Shown piece by piece: positions 25,299 through 33,095 of a DNA stretch of 33,095 bases (position 1 is its first letter; every line of letters starts with the position of its first letter). Origin of the DNA: Clostridium akagii DSM 12554 (GTDB taxonomy: Bacteria > Bacillota > Clostridia > Clostridiales > Clostridiaceae); NCBI RefSeq assembly GCF_000686725.1, contig NZ_JMLK01000029.1, positions 1 through 33,095 on the forward strand. Direction: 5' to 3'. The notes under the pieces are model-generated. The model ran no database searches and had not been told where the DNA came from. It saw nothing but the letters and a program-made list of their open reading frames with translations. The position numbers were made by a program, and so were the translations under genes.

Positions 25299-26801
25299 CT
25301 ACCTTTTATTTAATGCTGTGTGATACAAAACACTCTTCACAGCATTTTGCCACCCACTATATAATTTTTTTCTTTCTTCTTCTAATATTTTGCTTTGATA
25401 AATTTCCATTTTATTTGACAAATTTTTTATTTCATCTAAATTTTTCCAAAGTTCAAGTCCTAATCCACATAGGAATGCTGATCCTAATGCGGATAACTCT
25501 TCATTATCATTCTTTTCTATCTCACAATTCAATAAATTAGCTAAAAATTGATTATAGGTTTTATTAGTTGTAACCCCACCATCTATGTTTAAATGCTTAA
25601 TTTTAATATTAGTTTCCTTTTCCATTACATCTAATGCATCTTTTACTTGATATGCAATACTCTCAAGAGCGGCTCTCATTATATGCTTTTTCGTTGAGCA
25701 TCTGGATAGTCCTACAATAGAAGCTTTTGCGTTGGCCTCCCAATAAGGTATCCCAAGTCCTATAAAAGCTGGAACTAAATATACTCCTTCAGTTGTTTTT
25801 GTTTCTTTTACAACTTCATTAAATTCACTAAAATCTTTAAACAATCCAAGCTCATTTTGTATCCAATTTATTGTGTCTCCACTGGAATTTATAATTCCTT
25901 CAATTCCATAATTTACGCCATTTTTACATACAGATGCTATAGTTGTGACCATTCCATTACAAGATGATATATATTTATCACCTATGTTCATCATAATAGA
26001 ATTGCCAGTACCAAAGGTAGCCTTTGCCATTCCTTTTTCAAAACATCGTTGTCCAAATAAAGCTCCTTGTGAATCTCCTACCACTCCACATATTTTTAGT
26101 GGCTTTTTTAGTATTCCATCAATATCTGTTATCCCAAAAATTTCATCTGAAGGATAAACCTCTGGCAGCATGTTTTCTGGTACATTAAAAATATTAAGTA
26201 ATTCACTATCCCAATTTAAGGTTTTAATATTAAACAATAGGGTTCTACTTGCATTAGTGAAGTCTGTTCTATGAACTTCACCTTTAGTTAGTTTCCAAAT
26301 TAAAAAACTATCAATAGTTCCAAGTAACAATTTTCCTTGGTTTGCTTTTTCCCTTGCACCTTCAACATTATCAAGTATCCATTTAACCTTAGTAGCAGAA
26401 AAATATGGATCTAATCTTAGTCCCGTTTTTTCCGCCACTATATCATCATATTCCCTAAGTTCATTGCAAATTTCTGTTGTTCTTCTGCATTGCCATACAA
26501 TAGCATTATATATAGGTAATCCAGTTTCCTTTTCCCAGACTACAATGGTTTCTCTCTGATTTGTTATAGATAATCCTAAAATTTCTTTCTCATCGATTTC
26601 GCTATTTTTAATAATTTCTCTTATTACTGATTTAACATTTTCATATATTTCTATAGGATTATGCTCTACCCAGCCTAAAGCAGGATAAATTTGTTCATGT
26701 TTTTTACTCACCTTACATTTGACACTTCCTGTTTTATCTATGATTAATGCCTTTGTAGAAGATGTGCTTTGATCTATAGCTAATATAAATTTTCCCATCA
26801 T
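25299..26801 (-). CDS. FGGY-family kinase, glycerol-kinase-like; candidate apulose kinase
   Basis: Carbohydrate kinase of about 500 residues with strong similarity to glycerol kinase: AIDQSTSSTKALI (ATP loop), SITNQRETIVVWEKETG, IVWQCRRTTEIC, DPYFSATKVKWIL, GTIDSFLIWKLT and a C-terminal LNIDGGVTTN. In GlpK, R83, E84, Y135, D245 and Q246 hold glycerol. Arg-Glu, Tyr and Asp are kept, but Q246 becomes Ser (GDSQGALFG), and the segment after NYGIEG differs, so the substrate is probably not glycerol. Five candidate starts crowd here; the ATG at 26801 has AAGG nine bases upstream, and the GTG at 26810 is too close to it. It lies between the transketolase and isomerase genes in one operon, as expected for AplK. 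Confidence 0.88.
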   Translation of the reverse strand: MMGKFILAIDQSTSSTKALIIDKTGSVKCKVSKKHEQIYPALGWVEHNPIEIYENVKSVIREIIKNSEIDEKEILGLSITNQRETIVVWEKETGLPIYNAIVWQCRRTTEICNELREYDDIVAEKTGLRLDPYFSATKVKWILDNVEGAREKANQGKLLLGTIDSFLIWKLTKGEVHRTDFTNASRTLLFNIKTLNWDSELLNIFNVPENMLPEVYPSDEIFGITDIDGILKKPLKICGVVGDSQGALFGQRCFEKGMAKATFGTGNSIMMNIGDKYISSCNGMVTTIASVCKNGVNYGIEGIINSSGDTINWIQNELGLFKDFSEFNEVVKETKTTEGVYLVPAFIGLGIPYWEANAKASIVGLSRCSTKKHIMRAALESIAYQVKDALDVMEKETNIKIKHLNIDGGVTTNKTYNQFLANLLNCEIEKNDNEELSALGSAFLCGLGLELWKNLDEIKNLSNKMEIYQSKILEEERKKLYSGWQNAVKSVLYHTALNKR

Positions 26802-26816
26802 AACATACACCCTTAT

Positions 26817-27752
26817 CTATTTTTTAAGAATTTTTTCTGCAGTTTTCACTAAGTTGTCTACAGTTAATCCATAATAATTAAATACTTCTTTAGAATTACC
26901 TGTTATAGGTGCCTCATCTGCAATCCCAAGTATCTTCATTTTTGCTAGGGCATTTTGACAAACTACTTCCGATACCGCTGCACCTAGTCCACCGTAAATG
27001 CTATGTTCTTCAATTGTAATAATTCCACCTGTTTCCTCAGCTGCTTTTATGATTATTTCATTATCCAAAGGTTTTATTGTATGCATACTTATAATTCTTG
27101 CACCTATCCCTTTAGCTTCTAATTGTCTTCCAGCATCTAGCGCTATCTTAACCGTCTCTCCGGTACCTATTATTGTAATATCTGAACCTTCATGTAGAAC
27201 ATTTCCTTTACCTATATGAAATTCAAAATTCTCAGAATCGTAAACATCTTCTACTGCACTTCGCCCAATACGGATATATGCTGGTCCATCATATTTATAT
27301 AGTTCTTCAATGATTTTCTTCGTTTCAAAACGATCCGCTGGAAGCAAAACTTGAATTCCCGGGATAGCTCTCATAACTGCTATGTCTTGAAGCGAATGAT
27401 GAGTCATTCCTAATGCTCCATAACTTACGCCACCGCTAATTCCAACTAACTTAACATTAGTCTTTGAATATGCTACGTCAACTTTAATTTGTTCAACACT
27501 TCTCATGGATAAAAAACAAGCTGGTGATGCCACATAAGGTTTTTTTCCACATGTTGCAAGGCCTGCTGCAATTCCAATTGAATCTTGTTCTGCAATCCCA
27601 ACTTCTACAAATTGCCCCGGATATTCCTCTGCAAAATTTCCCATGGAAGCTGAGCCTCTAGAATCACAAGTTAAAACCATAATATCCTTATCATTTTTTG
27701 CTAAATCTACTAATGTATCACATATTACTTGACGGTTAGAAATCTTATTCAT
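26817..27752 (-). CDS. aptB: Transketolase, C-terminal subunit (Pyr + C domains); candidate AptB
   Basis: Second half of a split thiamine-diphosphate transketolase, 311 residues. The pyrimidine-binding domain (about 5-165) holds the catalytic glutamate in FVEVGIAEQDS (E55) and SGGVSYGALGMTHHSLQDIA. The C-terminal domain covers about 185-311 (TIIGTGETVKIALDAG, EEHSIYGGLGAAVSE). Its start overlaps the end of the N-terminal subunit by eight bases, with GGAG inside that gene, so the two are translationally coupled and surely form one enzyme. Flanked by kinase, isomerase and an apiosidase-like gene, it fits apulose-4-phosphate transketolase rather than the housekeeping enzyme. The substrate is an inference; the fold is certain. 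Confidence 0.9.
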   Translation of the reverse strand: MNKISNRQVICDTLVDLAKNDKDIMVLTCDSRGSASMGNFAEEYPGQFVEVGIAEQDSIGIAAGLATCGKKPYVASPACFLSMRSVEQIKVDVAYSKTNVKLVGISGGVSYGALGMTHHSLQDIAVMRAIPGIQVLLPADRFETKKIIEELYKYDGPAYIRIGRSAVEDVYDSENFEFHIGKGNVLHEGSDITIIGTGETVKIALDAGRQLEAKGIGARIISMHTIKPLDNEIIIKAAEETGGIITIEEHSIYGGLGAAVSEVVCQNALAKMKILGIADEAPITGNSKEVFNYYGLTVDNLVKTAEKILKK

Positions 27753-28575
27753 TTATTTCAGCTCCTTCTAATTCAATAACAGCTTGATCATATTGCTCTT
27801 TTGTTAGTACTCCATGATGCCACTTAACCTGATTCTCCATAAAAGAGATTCCTTTTCCTTTTATGGTATTTGCTATAATCATTGTTGGCTTTCCTTTTTT
27901 AGCTGGAATATTGTTTAATACTGTAAGCAACTTCTCAATATCATTTCCATCTACTTCAACAACTTCCCAACCAAAGCTTGACCATTTATCACTTAAATTA
28001 TCTAATGCCATAACTTCTTCGGTAGTTCCTGATATTTGTAATCCATTTCTATCTATAATTCCTACTAAGTTATCCAATTTATAATTAGCTGCTGACATAG
28101 CTCCTTCCCATACTGAACCCTCTGCTTGCTCTCCATCTCCCATTAATGTAAATACACGATAATTTTTATTATCACGTTTTCCAGCTAGGGCCATACCTAC
28201 AGAAACAGGTAATCCATGTCCTAATGACCCAGTATTTATTTCAACTCCTGGATTTTTACTGTTTGGATGACCAATTAAAGTGGAGCCATATTGACTGTAA
28301 GTTCTAAGTTTTTCTTTATTAAAAAAACCTTTGTCTCCTAAGATATAGTAAAGAGACTCTGCAATATGTCCCTTACTTAACACGAATCTATCCCTATCTG
28401 GATTTTTAATATTTTTAGCATCAATATTTAGTACGTTATAATAAAGAGTAGTTAATATATCAATACTAGATAAGGATCCTCCAATATGACCTGCTTTAGA
28501 AACATATACCATATTCAATACACCTTTTCTAATTTGTTTTGCTTTAAGTTTTAAGTCTTTTATTTTTTGTTCCAT
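27745..28575 (-). CDS. aptA: Transketolase, N-terminal subunit (TPP domain); candidate AptA
   Basis: First half of the split transketolase, 276 residues, carrying the diphosphate-binding domain. It has SKGHIAESLYYILG (67-80), NTGSLGHGLPVSVGMALAG, the metal/TPP motif GDGEQAEGSVWEGAMSAANY (146-165) with the trailing NLVGIIDRNGLQ, and a late KWHHGVLTKEQ. GGGAGG precedes the ATG. It is 18 bases behind the DUF4038 glycosidase gene and overlaps the C-terminal subunit. In the known apiose route the AptA/AptB enzyme moves a two-carbon unit from apulose 4-phosphate to glyceraldehyde 3-phosphate, giving xylulose 5-phosphate and DHAP. Other split transketolases exist, so the assignment relies on the neighbourhood. 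Confidence 0.9.
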   Translation of the reverse strand: MEQKIKDLKLKAKQIRKGVLNMVYVSKAGHIGGSLSSIDILTTLYYNVLNIDAKNIKNPDRDRFVLSKGHIAESLYYILGDKGFFNKEKLRTYSQYGSTLIGHPNSKNPGVEINTGSLGHGLPVSVGMALAGKRDNKNYRVFTLMGDGEQAEGSVWEGAMSAANYKLDNLVGIIDRNGLQISGTTEEVMALDNLSDKWSSFGWEVVEVDGNDIEKLLTVLNNIPAKKGKPTMIIANTIKGKGISFMENQVKWHHGVLTKEQYDQAVIELEGAEINE

Positions 28576-28593
28576 AATTTTTTTCCTCCCAAG

Positions 28594-29877
28594 TTATTTC
28601 TTTTTAGCAATTACAAGTACATCTTGACTAAATGCATGCATTCCAATAATGGTTTTTTCACCTTTAATTCCCAATCGAGGTTTACCAATATGTCTTTCAC
28701 TTAAATCCAGAATATCAAATTCATAATCATCTAATTTTTTGTTTATAACAACCTTGGTATTTACCGGTATATATATTAATATCACAGATAGATCTTCAGT
28801 TCCTGCCATTCTTATCTCTTCTGATTTATCAATATATCCTACTAATGGATCTATACCACATAATTCATAATTATCGAATATCCATTTTGCAAATGAGTAA
28901 TCCCATGCGCCTTGAAATCTTAATGCATCTCTCCAATAATACGGCTTATCAAAACCTTCTCCTAAATTGGCTCCAAAACTGCTACCATTCTCATGCCAAC
29001 TCCAAATTCCATGTGCTCCATAGGTTATACCTGCACTGGCTCCAGAAAGCAAACTTTGCCATAATGCCTTTCTAACATCAAACTGAGTAAACCTTCCATA
29101 CAGCTGCCTGCTATATCCCATCTGTTCATAACAGGGTTCTGAATTAATTATTGGTTTTTGGGGTTTCTTTTTATAAAAGTTTTGTGCCAATAAATATGCC
29201 ATGTCTTTATGTGAAGAATTGTGTCCGGATTGGTACATATAAAAATCTATATCTTTGCTTATTTCAAATTCTTCTGGCAATTCCATAAGTCTTCCTCTTA
29301 TGTGCATAGTTCTGATGCAATTAGGAGCAATTTTTTTTATTGTATTTAATGCTATTGAATAGTACTCTTTAGTTTTTTCACTAGGAAAATCTGTATCTCC
29401 GCTAATAATATAAATAGGATTGTATTTAGAAAATTTCCTACCTACATATTCCACATATCCTTCAATCATATCTATAGGTAGTATATTTTTCGAATCAATT
29501 TTAGCTGCCCATGTATCTGGAACGTAATTACACCACAATAGTACTAATCCAGGAATAAAACCTTTACTTATAGCTATGTTTATCATTTTTTCTGCCCTAT
29601 CAAAATACTCATCATTTAAAGAATAAAAGTTCCATGTACCATCTTCATTTTTATTAAAGGGATGAATGTCTAAATCGGTTTCACTAGCATCCCATTGAGC
29701 TAATACATTTATTTGAATAACATTAAACCCTTGCATTTTTCTAAAATCCAAATATTCTTCCCACTCATAAATACTTATGTTAGTAAATGCACTCCAACAA
29801 GTATCTGCTAAGTAAAAAAACTTGTTTTTTCCATTAAAAAAATATCTTTTATTATTTGATATAGTAATATCACTCAT
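28594..29877 (-). CDS. DUF4038 (GH140-like, apiosidase-like) cytoplasmic glycosidase
   Basis: A 427-residue TIM-barrel glycosidase. It opens with the DUF4038 pattern RYFFNGKNKFFYLADTCWSA followed by EYLDFRKMQGFNVIQIN. An Asp after strand 4 (D161 in IYIISGDTDFP) and a Glu after strand 7 (E247 in PIINSEPCYE) match the retaining catalytic pair expected for GH140-type apiosidases. A C-terminal beta domain starts at about 345. No signal peptide or lipobox is present, unlike secreted Bacteroides GH140 enzymes, so it works on an imported glycoside. GGAGGT lies eight bases before the ATG. It heads an operon with the split transketolase, kinase and isomerase, and has its own promoter at 30004-30032. 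Apiosidase activity is inferred from family plus context. Confidence 0.87.
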   Translation of the reverse strand: MSDITISNNKRYFFNGKNKFFYLADTCWSAFTNISIYEWEEYLDFRKMQGFNVIQINVLAQWDASETDLDIHPFNKNEDGTWNFYSLNDEYFDRAEKMINIAISKGFIPGLVLLWCNYVPDTWAAKIDSKNILPIDMIEGYVEYVGRKFSKYNPIYIISGDTDFPSEKTKEYYSIALNTIKKIAPNCIRTMHIRGRLMELPEEFEISKDIDFYMYQSGHNSSHKDMAYLLAQNFYKKKPQKPIINSEPCYEQMGYSRQLYGRFTQFDVRKALWQSLLSGASAGITYGAHGIWSWHENGSSFGANLGEGFDKPYYWRDALRFQGAWDYSFAKWIFDNYELCGIDPLVGYIDKSEEIRMAGTEDLSVILIYIPVNTKVVINKKLDDYEFDILDLSERHIGKPRLGIKGEKTIIGMHAFSQDVLVIAKKK

Positions 29878-29990
29878 GTCATCTAACCTCCATAAGATAT
29901 ATTTTTTTCTAACAGCGAAAATTCATTTCTAACAATGTACTTTTTATCTTTTAATTCACAAATTAATTCTAAGTTCTAATTGGTTTATCT

Positions 29991-30032
29991 ATTTCATGTT
30001 TTCAGTATATCACTATTATATATTTAAGTAAA
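29991..30032 (-). promoter_or_regulatory. Promoter of the glycosidase-transketolase operon with cre-like box
   Basis: Minus-strand TTTACT (30027-30032), 17 bases, TATACT (30004-30009). Overlapping the end of the -10 and the predicted start site is TGAAAACATGAAAT (29991-30004), whose first nine bases equal those of the box in front of the PTS gene. It is an imperfect CcpA site, missing the 3' CA, and suggests shared glucose repression. Confidence 0.5.
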
Positions 30033-30100
30033 TATTTATATATAAATTAATAAATATTTAGCAAACTATTGATACTATGTCATTATTCAAAATACTCATC

Positions 30101-30144
30101 ATGATATATAAAACACTGCTTTTTAGCAGTGTTTTATATATCAT
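30101..30144 (-). terminator. Terminator hairpin after the PTS gene
   Basis: A perfect 20-base stem with a four-base loop (core arms AAACACTGCT / AGCAGTGTTT) begins nine bases past the PTS stop. Its 3' arm contains TTTT, but no long T-run follows, so some read-through into the glycosidase operon is possible. Confidence 0.7.
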
Positions 30145-30152
30145 TTACTTAA

Positions 30153-32213
<2,061 letters not shown>

Positions 32214-32230
<17 letters not shown>

Positions 32231-32270
32231 GGGTATACTTTTATTATATACTATTTACTAAAAAAATCAA
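32214..32270 (-). promoter_or_regulatory. Promoter of the PTS gene with CcpA (cre)-like operator
   Basis: Minus-strand TTGATT (32265-32270), 16 bases, TATAAT (32243-32248). Downstream of the expected start lies TGAAAACATTTTCA (32214-32227), a near-perfect palindrome fitting a cre site except for CA in place of the central CG. Directly beside it is the eight-base palindrome ACCCGGGT (32227-32234). Binding at either would block elongation, as expected for catabolite repression or local repressor control. Confidence 0.65.
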
Positions 32271-32271
32271 C

Positions 32272-32321
32272 ATATATTTAGTTATTTTTTTGTTTTATTT
32301 ATATATATATTTAGTTATTTT
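32272..32321. repeat. Direct repeat upstream of the PTS promoter
   Basis: ATATATTTAGTTATTTT occurs exactly at 32272-32288 and again at 32305-32321, 33 bases apart (about three helical turns), just upstream of the -35 element. It could be an UP-element-like or activator site, or a chance repeat in AT-rich DNA. Confidence 0.5.
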
Positions 32322-32384
32322 CTTGTGGGCTCTTAAATTACTAATGAAATATACCCTAATTATAATTATTATTCTCACTTCTAG

Positions 32385-32426
32385 ATAAAAAAAATAGGAA
32401 GAGTAGACATACTACTTCTTCCTATT
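32385..32426 (-). terminator. Intrinsic terminator downstream of the GNAT pseudogene
   Basis: Minus-strand AATAGGAAGAAGTAG and CTACTCTTCCTATT arms (one bulged base) around a short loop are followed by eight Ts. Confidence 0.8.
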
Positions 32427-32484
32427 GGAGGATAAGCCACAATTAATGCATTTGATGTGAAACAGCTAAATCAAGATAGATAAA

Positions 32485-32853
32485 TTATAAAATTTTTATA
32501 TACCAAACATCGCAAGCATAATGTTCTGTTTCAACTACTGGTTTTTCAAATTGAATAAATTCATTTTTTTATAAAATTTATTGGCCGCAACCATGTTTTC
32601 AAAGTTCTCAAGATAACACTTTTTATAATACTTTTTTTGCAAATTGGAAAGAAATTTTTAGTAGTTCTTTCGCAATTCCAGTACCTCTCACATCTTTTAG
32701 AGAATACATTTTCTGTAATTCACATATATTTTCTGTATTAGTTAAAGATCCAATACCACAACCGGCTACTATTTTATTATTCTCTAGAGCAACCCAATAT
32801 TGGGATTTTTCATTTTGATAAACTTGATAAAATTTTATAAAGTACTCAAATTT
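32485..32853 (-). pseudogene. Frameshifted GNAT acetyltransferase
   Basis: Minus-strand translation gives clear GNAT sequence in three successive frames. The first contains SQYWVALENNKIVAGCGIGS and the acetyl-CoA loop DVRGTGIAKELLKISFQFAK. The next, shifted, reads YYKKCYLENFENMVAANKFY. After a second shift near the last run of As it reads FIQFEKPVVETEHYACDVWY to a stop at 32485. The 5' end is also lost: a stop lies just before the first recognisable part, and no start or ribosome binding site is seen. Both shifts fall in A/T homopolymers, so sequencing error is possible, but the missing N-terminus argues for true decay. It has its own terminator. Confidence 0.75.
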
Positions 32854-32907
32854 TTACTGCAAGTAAAAAACATTATTTTCAATCTATTATTGATTATTAA
32901 AAATTAA

Positions 32908-32962
32908 AGTTTAAAACAAAAATAAGAGCAAAGCTAATTATATTAAAACTTTGCTCTTATTT
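32908..32962 (-). terminator. Intrinsic terminator of the gene at the right window edge
   Basis: Fourteen-base perfect arms (32920-32933 and 32949-32962, AAATAAGAGCAAAG and its complement) around a 15-base loop are followed on the minus strand by TTTTTGTTTT. It lies 30 bases past the stop of the partial gene. Confidence 0.85.
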
Positions 32963-32991
32963 AATTAACATGGTGTTGAATTCAATATATT

Positions 32992-33095
32992 CTAATTAAT
33001 CGTAAAATCACCATTCGACAAATTATAGTTTGTCGATTTATATGTTCCTCTATTTGATGCATTATCAGATGTGTCTATATACTCTATTTCCCACT
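32992..33095 (-). CDS. C-terminal end of an unidentified protein (cut by window)
   Basis: The last 34 codons of a minus-strand gene. They read WEIEYIDTSDNASNRGTYKS, then TNYNLSNGDFTIN, then a stop. The segment is polar, rich in Asn, Ser and Thr, and has no recognisable motif. Such composition is common in secreted or surface proteins, but this is too short to decide. A well-formed terminator follows, supporting that it is a real gene end. A CGACAAA/TTTGTCG inverted repeat lies inside the coding part. Confidence 0.6.
   Translation of the reverse strand, partial: WEIEYIDTSDNASNRGTYKSTNYNLSNGDFTIN

Noticed and set aside
25299-26801. Annotation as housekeeping glycerol kinase
   Set aside because: The overall match is strong, but a glycerol-binding residue is changed and the gene is embedded between split transketolase and isomerase genes with no glpF or glpD nearby.

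Overview
This window comes from a low-GC, AT-rich Firmicute, most likely Clostridium sensu stricto. The evidence is strong AGGAGG-type ribosome binding sites, many intrinsic terminators, Cys-rich ferredoxin and DUF1540 proteins, a PTS-based sugar economy and clostridial-type chemoreceptors. Almost every gene is on the minus strand. The exceptions are a small membrane protein (2246), a DUF1540 protein (5568) and a ferredoxin-nitroreductase (14804). I see no rRNA, tRNA, CRISPR array, intact insertion sequence or origin.

Layout. (1) 1-5300: a chemoreceptor cut by the window edge, two small membrane proteins, a membrane diguanylate cyclase with intact GGEEF and I-site, and an RpiR/SIS regulator behind an oxidoreductase with an internal in-frame deletion. 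(2) 5500-12600: a partly decayed sugar-metabolism region. It holds a three-gene operon (Gfo/Idh oxidoreductase, divergent RpiA-like isomerase, Gfo/Idh oxidoreductase), a PRD regulator with no PTS beside it, a class I fructose-bisphosphate aldolase, an esterase-like hydrolase, and short coding remnants. (3) 12600-18300: a drug/redox-defence stretch. An MFS efflux pump lies behind a hairpin that looks like a transcription attenuator. An HxlR regulator diverges from a ferredoxin-nitroreductase across well-formed palindromes. A MATE pump has an unexplained structured element upstream. A GC-rich, probably acquired MarR regulator has a consensus promoter studded with three operator copies. (4) 18385-20940: a second chemoreceptor and a GNAT acetyltransferase. 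(5) 21245-32250: the most interesting part, a carbohydrate locus. (6) 32400-33095: a frameshifted GNAT pseudogene and the 3' end of an unknown gene.

The locus at 21245-32006 encodes, in transcription order, a beta-glucoside-type PTS EIIBCA, a DUF4038 (GH140/apiosidase-like) glycosidase with no signal peptide, both halves of a split transketolase, a glycerol-kinase-like FGGY kinase, an L-fucose/L-arabinose-isomerase-family enzyme, a LacI regulator and a GH1 6-phospho-beta-glucosidase. Split transketolase, FGGY kinase and isomerase match the known D-apiose route (apiose to apulose to apulose 4-phosphate, then transketolase to xylulose 5-phosphate and DHAP). I infer that the locus imports apiose-bearing beta-glucosides by PTS, cleaves them in the cytoplasm, sends glucose 6-phosphate to glycolysis and runs apiose through the transketolase route. 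The PTS and glycosidase-transketolase promoters each carry a CcpA-like box at the predicted transcription start.

Several start codons were moved inward because the only good Shine-Dalgarno sequence lies inside the longest reading frame. These cases are noted gene by gene.
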